A stretch of DNA of 64,000 nt, from assembly GCA_038040195.1 (NCBI GenBank), contig JBBPIR010000006.1, positions 1 to 64,000 on the forward strand. The letters are read 5' to 3'. The stretch is from Chloroflexota bacterium (GTDB lineage Bacteria; Chloroflexota; Limnocylindria; QHBO01). Positions 32,389 through 41,383 of the stretch are shown here, in pieces (position 1 is the stretch's first letter; the number at the start of each line of letters is the position of its first letter). The notes beneath the pieces were generated by a model. It saw only the letters and a program-made list of their open reading frames with translations, searched no databases and was not told the origin of the DNA. The position numbers and the translations under genes were made by a program.

Positions 32389-35226
32389 GTGCGCCGATCC
32401 CCTGCTCCGATATCCACGGTATTGGCGATCCTGCTCGCAGTGGCCACTGCGGCCGGCGCACCGTCGCGACTTGGTGCCGCGGACCCTCCAGCCGGGGGCG
32501 CCCCGTGGCCCGTTCCCCCGACAGTCGCCGAAGGGCCCATCACGCTCCCCAACGGGAAGGTGCTCCCCGTCGCTCAGCCCGGCCTCGGTCAGCAGCGTTC
32601 GGTGCAGGCCGAGATGGAGGCGGAACACGCCGACGGGATCTATGACTTCAGGCCCGGCCTAAGGCCCGCCCCGCTGGCGGCGCCCACCGCGTCGATCGCC
32701 CTCGCATCGACGGCGACCGATCTCGGTACTGCCTCGCTCTTGGGCCTGGCCGACCCATACGAGGGTCGCGATGCGACCCTCGCAACCAACCTGCCGAACG
32801 GGCTGCGCAAAGAGGTCCTCGGCTTCCTGCCCTACTGGATGCTCAGCGCCGACGAGTTGCAGTGGATGCGCTACGAACTGGTCTCGACGGTCGCGTATTT
32901 TGGTGTAGCTGCTCAGTCTGACGGCACCCTGGCCACCTACTCGACAGGCTGGAGCGGCTGGAACAGTTCCGCAATGACCGGAGTCATCAATGCCGCCCAC
33001 GCACGCGGCGTCCGTGTCGTTCTTACCGTGACCATGATGGCGTGGGATGGGGGGGCCCAGCAGGCTGCGCTGCTCGGCAGCGCCGGGGCTCGCACCACGC
33101 TCGTGAATGCGATCGTGGCTGCGGTCGGCGACCGGAACGCCGATGGCGTCAACCTCGACTTCGAGCCGGTTGCGGTGGCGCAACGGGACCAGTACACGTC
33201 ATTCGTGCGGCAGCTCAAGGCGGCTCTCGTCGCGGCAGGCGTCGGCTCATACCTGACCGTGTGCACCATGGCCGGGGCTGCAACGTGGGCCACTGGGTAC
33301 GATTTGACCGGCCTGGTAGCTGCGGGCGCCGCCGACGAGCTTTTCGTGATGGGTTACGACTACAGCTGGTCGGGCTCGGCTCGAGCCGGCGGCGTGGCGC
33401 CGATGGACGCGCCCTACATGCTCGACGTGAACGAGTCCGTCGCGGATTACCTCGAGATCGTGGCGGGTTCCAAGATCATCTGGGGCGTCCCGTACTACGG
33501 TCGGACGTGGCTGACGCAGTCGGATTCGCTCAACGCCTCGACCGTGCCCGGGGCGTCGGGGTCGTCGAAGGCGTACTACTACGTGGGCAACCTTGTGCTG
33601 TCCGGCCGATACGGAAGGCTGTGGGACGGAGTCGGCAAGGTGCCGTGGTTCCGCTACTACGACAGCGTGGCCGCTTCCTGGGTTGAGGGCTATTACGACG
33701 ACGCGGCGTCGCTTGCCGAGAAATGGGACATGGTCAACCAGCGCGACCTGGCAGGCACCGGCATGTGGACGCTGCTGATGGATCAAGGAAGCGCAGACCT
33801 CTGGAATCTCCTCGCGAGCAAGTTCGTTCTCGAAGTCCCCCAGGTGTCCGAGACGTATGACCCGCCGCGGACCTTGTACTTCGCGGCGGGCACCTATGTC
33901 GGCCGCCAGTTCAACGCGACCGGGGCCATCACCGCCAGCCTGTCCTACACCCTGGCCAGCGGCTCGAACGCGCCGACCAGCCAGCGCAGCACGATCCCCA
34001 ACCAGGCCGGGACCTGGTACTACATCACCGCCGGGATGTGGGCGGGCTACTGGATCCAGGAGTCGGCAGGCACCGTCCTCGGGGCCCCACCGCCGCCCCA
34101 GGCGACGACCTTCGTCCCGCTGCCCCCGACCCGGATCCTTGACACCCGAGTCGGCAATGGGCTGGCCGGCCCGTTCACCGCCAACACCCCGCGCACCTTC
34201 CAGGTCAGCGGCCGGGGCGGGGTGCCGGCCACCGCGGTCGCGGTCACTGGCAACCTGACTGTCACCAACCCGACGACAGTCGGCTACGTTTACCTCGGCC
34301 CCAACCCGACGGCCAGCCCGACCAGCTCGACCCTGAACTTCCCGGCCGGCGACAACCGGGCCAACGGGGTGACCGTGGCGCTCAGCTCGAACGGCACCCT
34401 GAGCGCCACCTACAGCCCGTCGTCAGGCGCCACCACCGACCTCCTGTTCGACGTCACCGGCTACTTCCTGCCCGACCCGGCGGGCGCGACCTTCGTCCCG
34501 CTGCCCCCGACCCGGATCCTTGACACCCGAGTCGGCAATGGGCTGGCCGGCCCGTTCACCGCCAACACCCCGCGCACCTTCCAGGTCAGCGGCCGGGGCG
34601 GGGTGCCGGCCACCGCGGTCGCGGTCACTGGCAACCTGACCGTCACCAACCCGACTCAACCTGGCTTCGTGTTCCTCGGGCCCCATCCTGTCGCCAGCCC
34701 GACCAGCTCGACGGTGAACTTCCCCCTCGGGGACACCCGGGCCAATGGGGTGACGGTGGCACTCGGCCCCACCGGCAGCCTGAGTGCGACCTTTGGCTAC
34801 TCCGGCACGACCCACCTCATCTTCGACGTGACCGGCTACTTCGTGCCCGATGACAGCGGCGCCACTTTCGTCCCGCTGACGCCCGCTCGCCTGCTCGACT
34901 CCCGGGTCGGCAATGGGCTGTCCGGGCCGTTCAGCGCGTTGACCCCCCGCACCTTCCAGGTCACCGGCCTGGGCGGGGTGCCGGCCAACGCGACCGCGGT
35001 CACCGGCACCCTGACCGCCACCAACCCGACCCAACCTGGCTTCGTGTTCCTCGGGCCCGATCCGGTCGCCAACCCGACCAGCTCAACCCTGAACTTCCCG
35101 TTGGGTGACACCCGGGCCAACGGGGTCACGGTGGCCCTCAGCCCCACCGGCAGCCTGAGTGCGACCTTTGGCTACGCCGGCACCACAGACCTCGTGTTCG
35201 ACGTGACCGGCTACTTCGTGCCCTGA
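32389..35226 (+). CDS. secreted GH18-family hydrolase with three C-terminal repeats
   Basis: 945 residues from GTG 32389, with a signal peptide (ISTVLAILLAVATAAGA). Residues about 150-480 form a GH18 barrel: VLGFLPYWMLSADELQWMRY, VRVVLTVTMMAW, the catalytic DGVNLDFE (252-259, acid Glu259), FVMGYDYSWSGS and IIWGVPYYGRTWL. This resembles YaaH/chitinase-type enzymes that cut chitin or peptidoglycan glycans. A small beta module follows (about 500-565, YFAAGTYVGRQFNATG and WYYITAGMWAGYWIQ). The last 370 residues are three RLLDTR-type repeats (from 575, 702 and 827), the same module as in the preceding gene. Substrate is not decided by the sequence. Confidence 0.85.
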   Translation: MRRSPAPISTVLAILLAVATAAGAPSRLGAADPPAGGAPWPVPPTVAEGPITLPNGKVLPVAQPGLGQQRSVQAEMEAEHADGIYDFRPGLRPAPLAAPTASIALASTATDLGTASLLGLADPYEGRDATLATNLPNGLRKEVLGFLPYWMLSADELQWMRYELVSTVAYFGVAAQSDGTLATYSTGWSGWNSSAMTGVINAAHARGVRVVLTVTMMAWDGGAQQAALLGSAGARTTLVNAIVAAVGDRNADGVNLDFEPVAVAQRDQYTSFVRQLKAALVAAGVGSYLTVCTMAGAATWATGYDLTGLVAAGAADELFVMGYDYSWSGSARAGGVAPMDAPYMLDVNESVADYLEIVAGSKIIWGVPYYGRTWLTQSDSLNASTVPGASGSSKAYYYVGNLVLSGRYGRLWDGVGKVPWFRYYDSVAASWVEGYYDDAASLAEKWDMVNQRDLAGTGMWTLLMDQGSADLWNLLASKFVLEVPQVSETYDPPRTLYFAAGTYVGRQFNATGAITASLSYTLASGSNAPTSQRSTIPNQAGTWYYITAGMWAGYWIQESAGTVLGAPPPPQATTFVPLPPTRILDTRVGNGLAGPFTANTPRTFQVSGRGGVPATAVAVTGNLTVTNPTTVGYVYLGPNPTASPTSSTLNFPAGDNRANGVTVALSSNGTLSATYSPSSGATTDLLFDVTGYFLPDPAGATFVPLPPTRILDTRVGNGLAGPFTANTPRTFQVSGRGGVPATAVAVTGNLTVTNPTQPGFVFLGPHPVASPTSSTVNFPLGDTRANGVTVALGPTGSLSATFGYSGTTHLIFDVTGYFVPDDSGATFVPLTPARLLDSRVGNGLSGPFSALTPRTFQVTGLGGVPANATAVTGTLTATNPTQPGFVFLGPDPVANPTSSTLNFPLGDTRANGVTVALSPTGSLSATFGYAGTTDLVFDVTGYFVP
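34111..35223 (+). repeat. three tandem RLLDTR...DVTGYF domain repeats in the GH18 protein
   Basis: Units start at 34111, 34492 and 34867. Bases 34106-34259 and 34487-34640 are identical over 154 nt, offset by 381, and the second and third units share another long near-identical stretch after about 34655 and 35030. This points to recent duplication or gene conversion within the array. Confidence 0.92.
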
Positions 35227-35269
35227 GGGAAGACCGGCTGCTCGACCATGAGCCCGGGCGCCCCGGTCG

Positions 35270-36187
35270 CTACGTGCGAGCGGGCCGCTGGCGCCCTGAG
35301 AGCACCCGCTGCCATATCGCTCGCATCCCGGCGCGATGCCGCTCGACGCTGAACCGTTGCGCGTCCGCCGCTACGGCGGCGGGATCGTAATCGGGGACGC
35401 GCTCGAGGGCCTCAGCAAAGTTGCCGTCGCGCACCAAGGTGCCGGTCACGCCGTTGATGACGATATCGGTCAGCCCCCCAACCGCGGCGGCCACCACCCA
35501 GCGGCCGGAGGCGATCGCTTCGGCCGCAACCAGGCCATAGGGCTCGACCCGGGAGGGGACCAGGACCACGTCGTGGCTGGCCATGAGTCCAGGCACCTCG
35601 GCCGGATTGACTTCGCGAAGTCCGGGCCCAACCAGGGTATCGGCCAGACGTCGCGCGACGTCGACGCCCTTCTCTGCAACGTCGCCTCCCAGGTAGAGGA
35701 TCCGGCGACGGGGTGGCCTGGGCGAAGGGCCAAAGCGGGCAAGGTCGATGCCGGGTGGGATAATCTCGGCTCGGCCGCCGAGGCGGCCGACCTGTTCCGC
35801 GGTCTCGGCCGAGTTGGCCACGACCGCGTCCGCGGATCGGATCACCCTGCGGGCGAGCCAGCGATGCACCACGGAGCGCTGGGCCGCATCGCGGACGTCG
35901 GCGCCATGCGCGTACACGACCAGAGGTAGTCCTCGCAGGCGCGCGGCGAGCAACGCCGGGGGGCCGGTGGCAAGCACGAAGTGCGCTTCCACGCCGTCGA
36001 AACGGCCCCGGGTGGTGAGGGCCTCCCAAACAAGTCGAGCGAATCGACCCCAGCGCGAGCCGTCGTACCGATGCGGGGCGACTACGTGGACCGTGAGGCC
36101 GGGATCACCCAGCCGATCTCGAACGAAAGCCCCAGCGGCTGGCCGATCGGGAGTCGGGTATCGCGCGGTCACGACCAGCAGGCGCAT
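35270..36187 (-). CDS. GT4-type glycosyltransferase
   Basis: 305 residues, GT-B fold. Start [21 protein letters not shown] at ATG 36187; an N-terminal acceptor domain with [15 protein letters not shown]-terminal nucleotide-sugar domain with [19 protein letters not shown] and the [14 protein letters not shown] motif (EX7E type). Donor and acceptor unknown. Longer starts to 36223 run across the divergent rph promoter and are less likely. TACCGT (36196-36201, minus strand) ends 8 nt before the ATG. It precedes the polysaccharide gene block but faces away from it. Confidence 0.85.
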   Translation of the reverse strand: MRLLVVTARYPTPDRPAAGAFVRDRLGDPGLTVHVVAPHRYDGSRWGRFARLVWEALTTRGRFDGVEAHFVLATGPPALLAARLRGLPLVVYAHGADVRDAAQRSVVHRWLARRVIRSADAVVANSAETAEQVGRLGGRAEIIPPGIDLARFGPSPRPPRRRILYLGGDVAEKGVDVARRLADTLVGPGLREVNPAEVPGLMASHDVVLVPSRVEPYGLVAAEAIASGRWVVAAAVGGLTDIVINGVTGTLVRDGNFAEALERVPDYDPAAVAADAQRFSVERHRAGMRAIWQRVLSGRQRPART

Positions 36188-36222
36188 GGAGCCCGACGGT
36201 AGCACGGGTATCATCGCGACCA
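36188..36222. promoter_or_regulatory. 35-nt divergent promoter region between glycosyltransferase and rph
   Basis: Holds TACCGT on the minus strand (8 nt before ATG 36187) and TATCAT on the plus strand (36209-36214, 8 nt before ATG 36223). There is no room for a ribosome site on either side, so both mRNAs are predicted to be leaderless or nearly so. Confidence 0.45.
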
Positions 36223-36957
36223 ATGTCGACCATCGCCGCTCCCCGCCGCGCGGATGGGCGCCTGCCGAATCAGCTTCGTCCCGTGAAGATTGTGCCCGAT
36301 TACCTGAAGTTCGCCGAAGGTTCGGCCCTTATCCGGGTTGGCGAGACCCGTGTCCTGTGCGCGGCCACGTTGGAAGATCGCGTGCCGCCCTTCCTGCGGG
36401 GCAAAGGCACCGGGTGGGTGACCGCGGAGTACAGCATGCTGCCGCGGGCCGGAACAGAACGGACGCCGCGCGAGGCGAGCACTGGCCGGATCGGCGGCCG
36501 CACGCATGAGATCCAGCGCCTGATCGGTCGATCCCTGCGCTCGGTGGTCGATTTGGGGGGTCTGGGCGAGCGCAGTTTGACCCTGGATTGCGACGTCCTC
36601 CAGGCCGATGGCGGCACTCGTACCGCGTCGATCACCGGGGCCTACGTGGCCCTGGCCCGCGCTCTGAACCGGTTCGGGATGGGCCACCTCCTGACCGGCC
36701 GGGTCGCGGCCGTGAGCGTGGGGATCGGGGGTGGGACGCTCCTCCTCGACCTCGACTATGCCGAGGACTCCTCAGCCGGGGTGGACTTCAACGTGGTGAT
36801 GCTCGACGACGGGCGTTTCGTCGAGGTCCAGGGCACCGCCGAGCAGACCCCGTTCAGCGGGGAGCAGATGGCCGAGATGGTGAGCCTTGCGGCCGCCGGC
36901 ATCCGCCAGCTCTACGAGCTGCAGCGCGAGGCGATTGCAGCCCCCGCCGCGGAGTGA
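36223..36957 (+). CDS. rph: ribonuclease PH
   Basis: 244 residues, full length. 3'-to-5' phosphorolytic exoribonuclease that trims tRNA 3' ends. The family segments are all present: [75 protein letters not shown] and [19 protein letters not shown]. It begins an unbroken chain of eight genes joined by 4-nt overlaps, starting with rdgB (GTGA). Confidence 0.97.
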   Translation: MSTIAAPRRADGRLPNQLRPVKIVPDYLKFAEGSALIRVGETRVLCAATLEDRVPPFLRGKGTGWVTAEYSMLPRAGTERTPREASTGRIGGRTHEIQRLIGRSLRSVVDLGGLGERSLTLDCDVLQADGGTRTASITGAYVALARALNRFGMGHLLTGRVAAVSVGIGGGTLLLDLDYAEDSSAGVDFNVVMLDDGRFVEVQGTAEQTPFSGEQMAEMVSLAAAGIRQLYELQREAIAAPAAE

Positions 36958-37589
36958 GCCGGCTCCTGGTCGCCACCCACAACCCCGGCAAGCTGGCCGA
37001 GTTCCGGCGCCTGTTGGCCGACCTGGAGGCGGACGTGGTGAGCCCCAGCGAGATGGGCGTTCGGATGGACGTGCCCGAGCCGCACGCGACCTACGCCGAG
37101 AACGCCGCGGCGAAGGCGGTCGCGCTCTGCCGCGCCACGGGGGAGATCACGTTGGCCGACGACTCGGGGATCGAGGTCGCGGCGCTGGGCTGGGGACCGG
37201 GTGTCCACTCCGCGCGGTTCGCGGCGCCCGACGGACCATCCGGGGCCGAGCTCCTGCTCCATCGCCTGGCTGGCGTCGCCGATCGCAGGGTGCGGATGGT
37301 GTGCTGGCTCGCCCTGGCCACTCCGGCGCCACGGAATGGCGGTCGACCCAGCGTCGAGCTGTTCGAGGGCGCCGTCTCGGGGCGGGTGGCGGAACAACCA
37401 CGCGGGGCGGGCGGTTTCGGCTACGACCCCATCTTCGAGCTGGCTGACGGGCGCACCACGGCGGAGCTGCCCGAGGCGACGAAAGATGCGCAGTCCCATC
37501 GCGGCCGCGCGGTTGCTGCCGCGATGCCGCGCCTGCAGGAGCTCCTGTCGGTCCGCGCTAGAATGCCGATCACAGCGGAGGACGCATGA
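36954..37589 (+). CDS. rdgB: XTP/dITP diphosphatase (RdgB/HAM1 family)
   Basis: 211 residues from GTG 36954, overlapping the rph stop. Removes non-canonical purine triphosphates. Signature segments: [55 protein letters not shown] and [11 protein letters not shown]. The rph-rdgB pairing is common in many phyla. Its stop overlaps the next start (ATGA), tying this housekeeping gene to a polysaccharide pathway. Confidence 0.95.
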   Translation: MSRLLVATHNPGKLAEFRRLLADLEADVVSPSEMGVRMDVPEPHATYAENAAAKAVALCRATGEITLADDSGIEVAALGWGPGVHSARFAAPDGPSGAELLLHRLAGVADRRVRMVCWLALATPAPRNGGRPSVELFEGAVSGRVAEQPRGAGGFGYDPIFELADGRTTAELPEATKDAQSHRGRAVAAAMPRLQELLSVRARMPITAEDA

Positions 37590-38188
37590 ACGAAGCCTCG
37601 TCCGTGCGCATCCACCCCACGGCTGACGTCTCGGCTGAGGCGATCATCGGCCCCGGCACCAGCATCTGGAACCAGGCCCAGGTCCGCGAGCGTGCCCGGA
37701 TCGGGTCGGACTGCGTGATCGGCAAGAACGTGTACGTGGACTTCGACGTGGTGGTCGGCGATCGGGTCAAGATCCAGAACAACGCCTCCCTGTACCACGG
37801 CGTGACCGTCGAAGACGGCGTGTTCATCGGCCCCCACGTGTGCCTCACGAACGACCGATTACCGCGCGCGGTGGACCCGGACGGGTCGTCCAAGACCGAC
37901 GCCGACTGGGAGGTCGGCCTCATCCGGGTCCGTGCTGGGGCTGCGCTCGGCGCGGCCAGCGTGGTGCTGCCCGGGGTCACGATCGGCCGCTGGGCGCTGG
38001 TCGGAGCCGGGAGCGTCGTGACCCGCGACGTCGCGGACTACGCCCTGGTCCTCGGCAACCCGGCCCGTCGAATCGGGAGCGCCTGCCCCTGCGCGGAACC
38101 GCTGCCCGACGGGCCGGATGGGACGCCGTTTGCCGGGCCGTGCCCCAGTTGTGGCCGCCAGTTCCCGCCGGCGGAGGATGTGGCGTGA
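37586..38188 (+). CDS. wbpD: WbpD/WlbB-like sugar N-acetyltransferase (left-handed beta helix)
   Basis: 200 residues of hexapeptide repeats (IIGPGTSIWNQAQVRERARIG and following coils) typical of UDP-2-acetamido-3-amino-2,3-dideoxyglucuronate N-acetyltransferases, including NNASLYHGVTVEDGVFIGPH and LTNDRLPRAVDPDG. A short Cys-rich tail (SACPCAEP then CPSCGRQF) forms a possible zinc knuckle that WbpD itself usually lacks. Next to 2-epimerase, aminotransferase, oxidoreductase and 6-dehydrogenase genes it completes the UDP-ManNAc3NAcA set. CGGAGGA lies 7 nt before the ATG. The exact acceptor sugar is inferred from the cluster. Confidence 0.82.
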   Translation: MNEASSVRIHPTADVSAEAIIGPGTSIWNQAQVRERARIGSDCVIGKNVYVDFDVVVGDRVKIQNNASLYHGVTVEDGVFIGPHVCLTNDRLPRAVDPDGSSKTDADWEVGLIRVRAGAALGAASVVLPGVTIGRWALVGAGSVVTRDVADYALVLGNPARRIGSACPCAEPLPDGPDGTPFAGPCPSCGRQFPPAEDVA

Positions 38189-39285
38189 AGATCGTTTCGG
38201 TGGTGGGGGCACGACCCCAATTCGTGAAGGCTGCGCCGGTCAGTCGGCAGCTTCGGCGGCGTCACCACGAGGTGCTGGTACACACCGGCCAGCACTACGA
38301 CGATGCCATGAGCGCCGCCTTCTTCCGGGACCTCGACCTGCCGCAGCCGGATCACGATCTGGGAGTGGGGAGCGGGACGCACGCCATCCAGACGGCCGAG
38401 ATGCTGCGTCGCTTGGAGCCGCTGCTCAGCGACGAGGCCCCCGACGCCGTCCTCGTCTATGGGGACACGAATTCCACCCTGGCAGGCGCCCTGGCCACCG
38501 CGAAGCTGGTCGACGGCGCCGGAAAGCGGCCATGGCTGGCTCACGTCGAAGGAGGCCTGCGTTCGTTCAACCCATCCATGCCCGAGGAGCGGAACCGGAT
38601 CGTGGCCGATCACCTCTCGGACCTCCTCCTGGCTCCAACCCCGGCCGCAATGGCCAACCTCGCTCGAGAGGGTTTGGCGGAGCGCGCCACGATGGTCGGC
38701 GACGTGATGGTGGATGCGTTCATGGCGGCGTCGTCTCGAGCCGACGACCTCCTGCCTCCGGTTGCGCAGGCGCAGCCCTACCTCCTCCTGACCCTGCACC
38801 GCCCGTCCAACGTGGACGATCCCGCGCGCCTGGGCGCGTGGCTGGAGGCGGTGGCGGAGCAGGCAGGTCCCATCCTCTTCCCGGTCCATCCGCGCACCCG
38901 GGCCATCCTCGCCGGGGCGGAGGTCCCGATCCCGGCGTCGGTGACGCTGCTCGAGCCGGTGGGATACCTGGCCATGGTGGCGCTGGAGCGCGCCGCCCGC
39001 GTCATCGCCACCGACTCGGGCGGCGTCCAGAAGGAGGCCTACCTGGCCGGCGTGCCGTGCGTCACCCTGCGCGCCGAGACGGAGTGGATTGAGACCCTCG
39101 AGGCGGGCTGGAACCGCCTGTGCCCCGAGCCAAGCAACGCCCCCTCCGCCATCGCCACAGCCGATGAGGTGGACCGATCCGCACTCCGGCCTCCACTCTT
39201 CGGCGACGGTCATGCTGCCGAGCGCATCGTGGAAGCCCTGGAGCGTCTGACCGCGGGCCGAGCCGCCGCCCTCGTGGCCTCGTGA
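38185..39285 (+). CDS. wbpI: UDP-GlcNAc 2-epimerase family enzyme (WecB/WbpI-like)
   Basis: 366 residues from GTG 38185 (GTGA overlap). Family signatures: KIVSVVGARPQFVKAAPV, HTGQHYDDAMSAAFF, VYGDTNSTLAGALA, HVEGGLRSFNPSMPEERNR and ATDSGGVQKEAYLAGVPCVT. WecB acts on UDP-GlcNAc, whereas WbpI acts on the 2,3-diacetamido glucuronate. The flanking WbpD, WbpE, WbpB and WbpA homologues favour the second, giving UDP-ManNAc3NAcA. Sequence alone does not separate the two. Confidence 0.88.
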   Translation: MKIVSVVGARPQFVKAAPVSRQLRRRHHEVLVHTGQHYDDAMSAAFFRDLDLPQPDHDLGVGSGTHAIQTAEMLRRLEPLLSDEAPDAVLVYGDTNSTLAGALATAKLVDGAGKRPWLAHVEGGLRSFNPSMPEERNRIVADHLSDLLLAPTPAAMANLAREGLAERATMVGDVMVDAFMAASSRADDLLPPVAQAQPYLLLTLHRPSNVDDPARLGAWLEAVAEQAGPILFPVHPRTRAILAGAEVPIPASVTLLEPVGYLAMVALERAARVIATDSGGVQKEAYLAGVPCVTLRAETEWIETLEAGWNRLCPEPSNAPSAIATADEVDRSALRPPLFGDGHAAERIVEALERLTAGRAAALVAS

Positions 39286-40388
39286 TCCCGATCGCGCGTC
39301 CGCTGCTCGGCCCGGAGGAGCAGGCGCTGGTTGCCGAGACCCTGGCCTCCGGATCCCTGGCCCAGGGGCCGCGCGTCCGCGAGCTCGAGGAGCGCTTCGC
39401 AGCCTTCGTGGGCGTGCCGCATGCGGTCGCGACCTCCTCGGGAACGACGGCCCTGTACCTCGCACTGCTGGCTGCCGGGGTGGGCCCGGAAGACGAGGTC
39501 ATCACGGTGCCATTCACCTTCATCGCGAGCGCCACCAGCGTCCTGTACACCGGGGCGCACCCCGTCTTCGTCGACGTCGAGCCCGGGTCGTTCAACATCG
39601 ACCCGACCCGGGTGGAGGCGGCCATCACGCCGCGGACGCGGGCCGTCATGCCGGTCAGCCTGTACGGTCAACCGGCCGATCTGCCGGCCATCGAGGCCAT
39701 TACCGAGCGGCGTGGGCTGGCGCTCATCGAGGACGCGGCGCAGAGTCATGGCGCGGCGCTTGATGGCCGCAGATCGGGGAGCTGGGGACAGGGCGTGTTC
39801 AGCTTCTACCCGACCAAGAACATGACCACCGGCGAGGGCGGCATGATCACGACCGCCGACGCCGACCTGGCGGAATGGGCTCGCCTGCGCCGCGAGCACG
39901 GCATGAAGATCCGGTACCACCACGAGGTGCTGGGCTACAACTTCCGGATGACCGATATCCACGCCGCCATCGGCCTGGCCCAGCTCGACAAGCTGCCGGC
40001 CTTCAACGCGCGCCGGATCGCGATTGCGGCCCGGTATTCCGCCTCGCTGCAGGGCGTGGTGACCCCGCGGCTGAGTCCGGGCGCGACCCATGTCTTTCAT
40101 CAGTACACCTTGCGCGTGCTGAGGCGCGACGCCTTCGCCGAGCGGCTCCGCGAGCGTGGCGTGGGCACCGGCGTCTATTACCCGATCCCGGTGCACCGCC
40201 AGAAGCCATTCATCGAGCTGGGATATGGGGACCAGTCGTACCCGGTCAGCGAGCAGCTCTCGGAGGAGGTCGTGTCGATCCCGGTCCATCCCGGCCTGCG
40301 TGACGAGGAAGTGGACGCGGTCATCGAAGCCGTGAATGCCACGGCCGCCGAGCTGGGATCACATCCCGAGAGCCGGGTGGCCGCGTGA
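39282..40388 (+). CDS. wbpE: DegT/DnrJ/EryC1 aminotransferase (WbpE-like)
   Basis: 368 residues from GTG 39282 (GTGA overlap). PLP-dependent sugar aminotransferase: ATSSGTTALYLALLAAGVG, VPFTFIASATSVLYTGAHPVF, LIEDAAQSHGAAL and the PLP lysine Lys179 in FYPTKNMTTGEGG. GYNFRMTDIHAAIG is also characteristic. In the Wbp pathway it aminates the 3-keto sugar made by the neighbouring Gfo/Idh/MocA enzyme. Overlaps the next gene by GTGA. Confidence 0.9.
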   Translation: MIPIARPLLGPEEQALVAETLASGSLAQGPRVRELEERFAAFVGVPHAVATSSGTTALYLALLAAGVGPEDEVITVPFTFIASATSVLYTGAHPVFVDVEPGSFNIDPTRVEAAITPRTRAVMPVSLYGQPADLPAIEAITERRGLALIEDAAQSHGAALDGRRSGSWGQGVFSFYPTKNMTTGEGGMITTADADLAEWARLRREHGMKIRYHHEVLGYNFRMTDIHAAIGLAQLDKLPAFNARRIAIAARYSASLQGVVTPRLSPGATHVFHQYTLRVLRRDAFAERLRERGVGTGVYYPIPVHRQKPFIELGYGDQSYPVSEQLSEEVVSIPVHPGLRDEEVDAVIEAVNATAAELGSHPESRVAA

Positions 40389-41383
40389 GCGGAGACCCCC
40401 TGCGGGCGGCGGTCTTCGGCCTGGGGTCGATGGGTGCCAATCATGCACGCGTCCTAAATGCGCTCCCCGGCGTCGAGCTGGTAGGCGTCATGGACACGGC
40501 CTCCGACGCTGTCAACCGCGCGACCTCGGGACGGACGGCTCGGGGCTATACCGATGTAGCCGCGATGCTGGCGGCGGAGCGACCCGACCTGGTCGTGGTG
40601 GCCGTCCCTACATCTCTGCATCACGAGGTCACCCTGCAGGCACTCGAAGCCGGAGCCCACGTCCTGGTCGAGAAGCCCATCGCCGCCACTCGGGCCGAAG
40701 GTGAGGAAATGATCGCGGCGGCTCAGGCACGGAATCTCCTGCTCACGGTCGGACATATCGAGCGCTACAATCCCGCCGTCCGCGAACTCAAGCGCCGCCT
40801 CGGGGAGGGGGAACTGGGCCGGATCTTCCAGGTGCGGGCGACCCGCCTTGGACCCTTTCCCGCCCGCATTCGCGACGTTGGGGTGGTCGTCGACCTGGCG
40901 CCCCACGACCTCGACGTGATGCGCTACCTGCTCGAATCGGAGCCGATCCGCCTGTATGCCGAGACGGAGCAGCGGATCCACACGGACCACGAAGACCTCC
41001 TCACGGGGATCGTCAAGTTTGCGTCGGGGGCCGTCGGCCTGCTGGAGATCAACTGGCTGACACCGACCAAGGTGCGCACGGTCAGCGTCACCGGTGAGCG
41101 CGGCATGTACCTGGCCGACTATCTGACCCAGGACCTCGTCTTCTATGCCAATCCGGAGTCGGGTTCGGTGGCCGAAGGGGAGATCATCTGGCGCCACATC
41201 AAGCGCGAAGAGCCCCTGGTGGTGGAGCTGGGGGAGTTCGTCGCCGCGATCCGAGACGGAAGACCGTCACCCGTTGACCCCCACGACGCGTTGGTGGCGC
41301 TCCTTCTGGCGCGCGCGATGGTGGATGCGGCGGAGCGTGGCGTGATGATCGGGCAGGAAGAGCTCGCCGAGCTGCTGCATTGA
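40385..41383 (+). CDS. wbpB: Gfo/Idh/MocA oxidoreductase (WbpB/WlbA-like 3-dehydrogenase)
   Basis: 332 residues from GTG 40385. Rossmann domain AAVFGLGSMGANHARVL, the EKP motif (VLVEKPIAATRAEGE), GHIERYNPAVRELKRRL and a C-terminal alpha/beta domain with DLAPHDLDVMRYLL. In Wbp pathways this enzyme oxidises UDP-GlcNAcA at C3, recycling NADH with 2-oxoglutarate. Its place between aminotransferase and 6-dehydrogenase homologues supports that role over inositol-type substrates. Confidence 0.87.
   Translation: MSGDPLRAAVFGLGSMGANHARVLNALPGVELVGVMDTASDAVNRATSGRTARGYTDVAAMLAAERPDLVVVAVPTSLHHEVTLQALEAGAHVLVEKPIAATRAEGEEMIAAAQARNLLLTVGHIERYNPAVRELKRRLGEGELGRIFQVRATRLGPFPARIRDVGVVVDLAPHDLDVMRYLLESEPIRLYAETEQRIHTDHEDLLTGIVKFASGAVGLLEINWLTPTKVRTVSVTGERGMYLADYLTQDLVFYANPESGSVAEGEIIWRHIKREEPLVVELGEFVAAIRDGRPSPVDPHDALVALLLARAMVDAAERGVMIGQEELAELLH

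Noticed and set aside
31098-35223. CRISPR-like or mobile-element repeats
   Set aside because: Repeats are about 375 nt long, in frame and protein-coding; no spacers, inverted ends or transposase.
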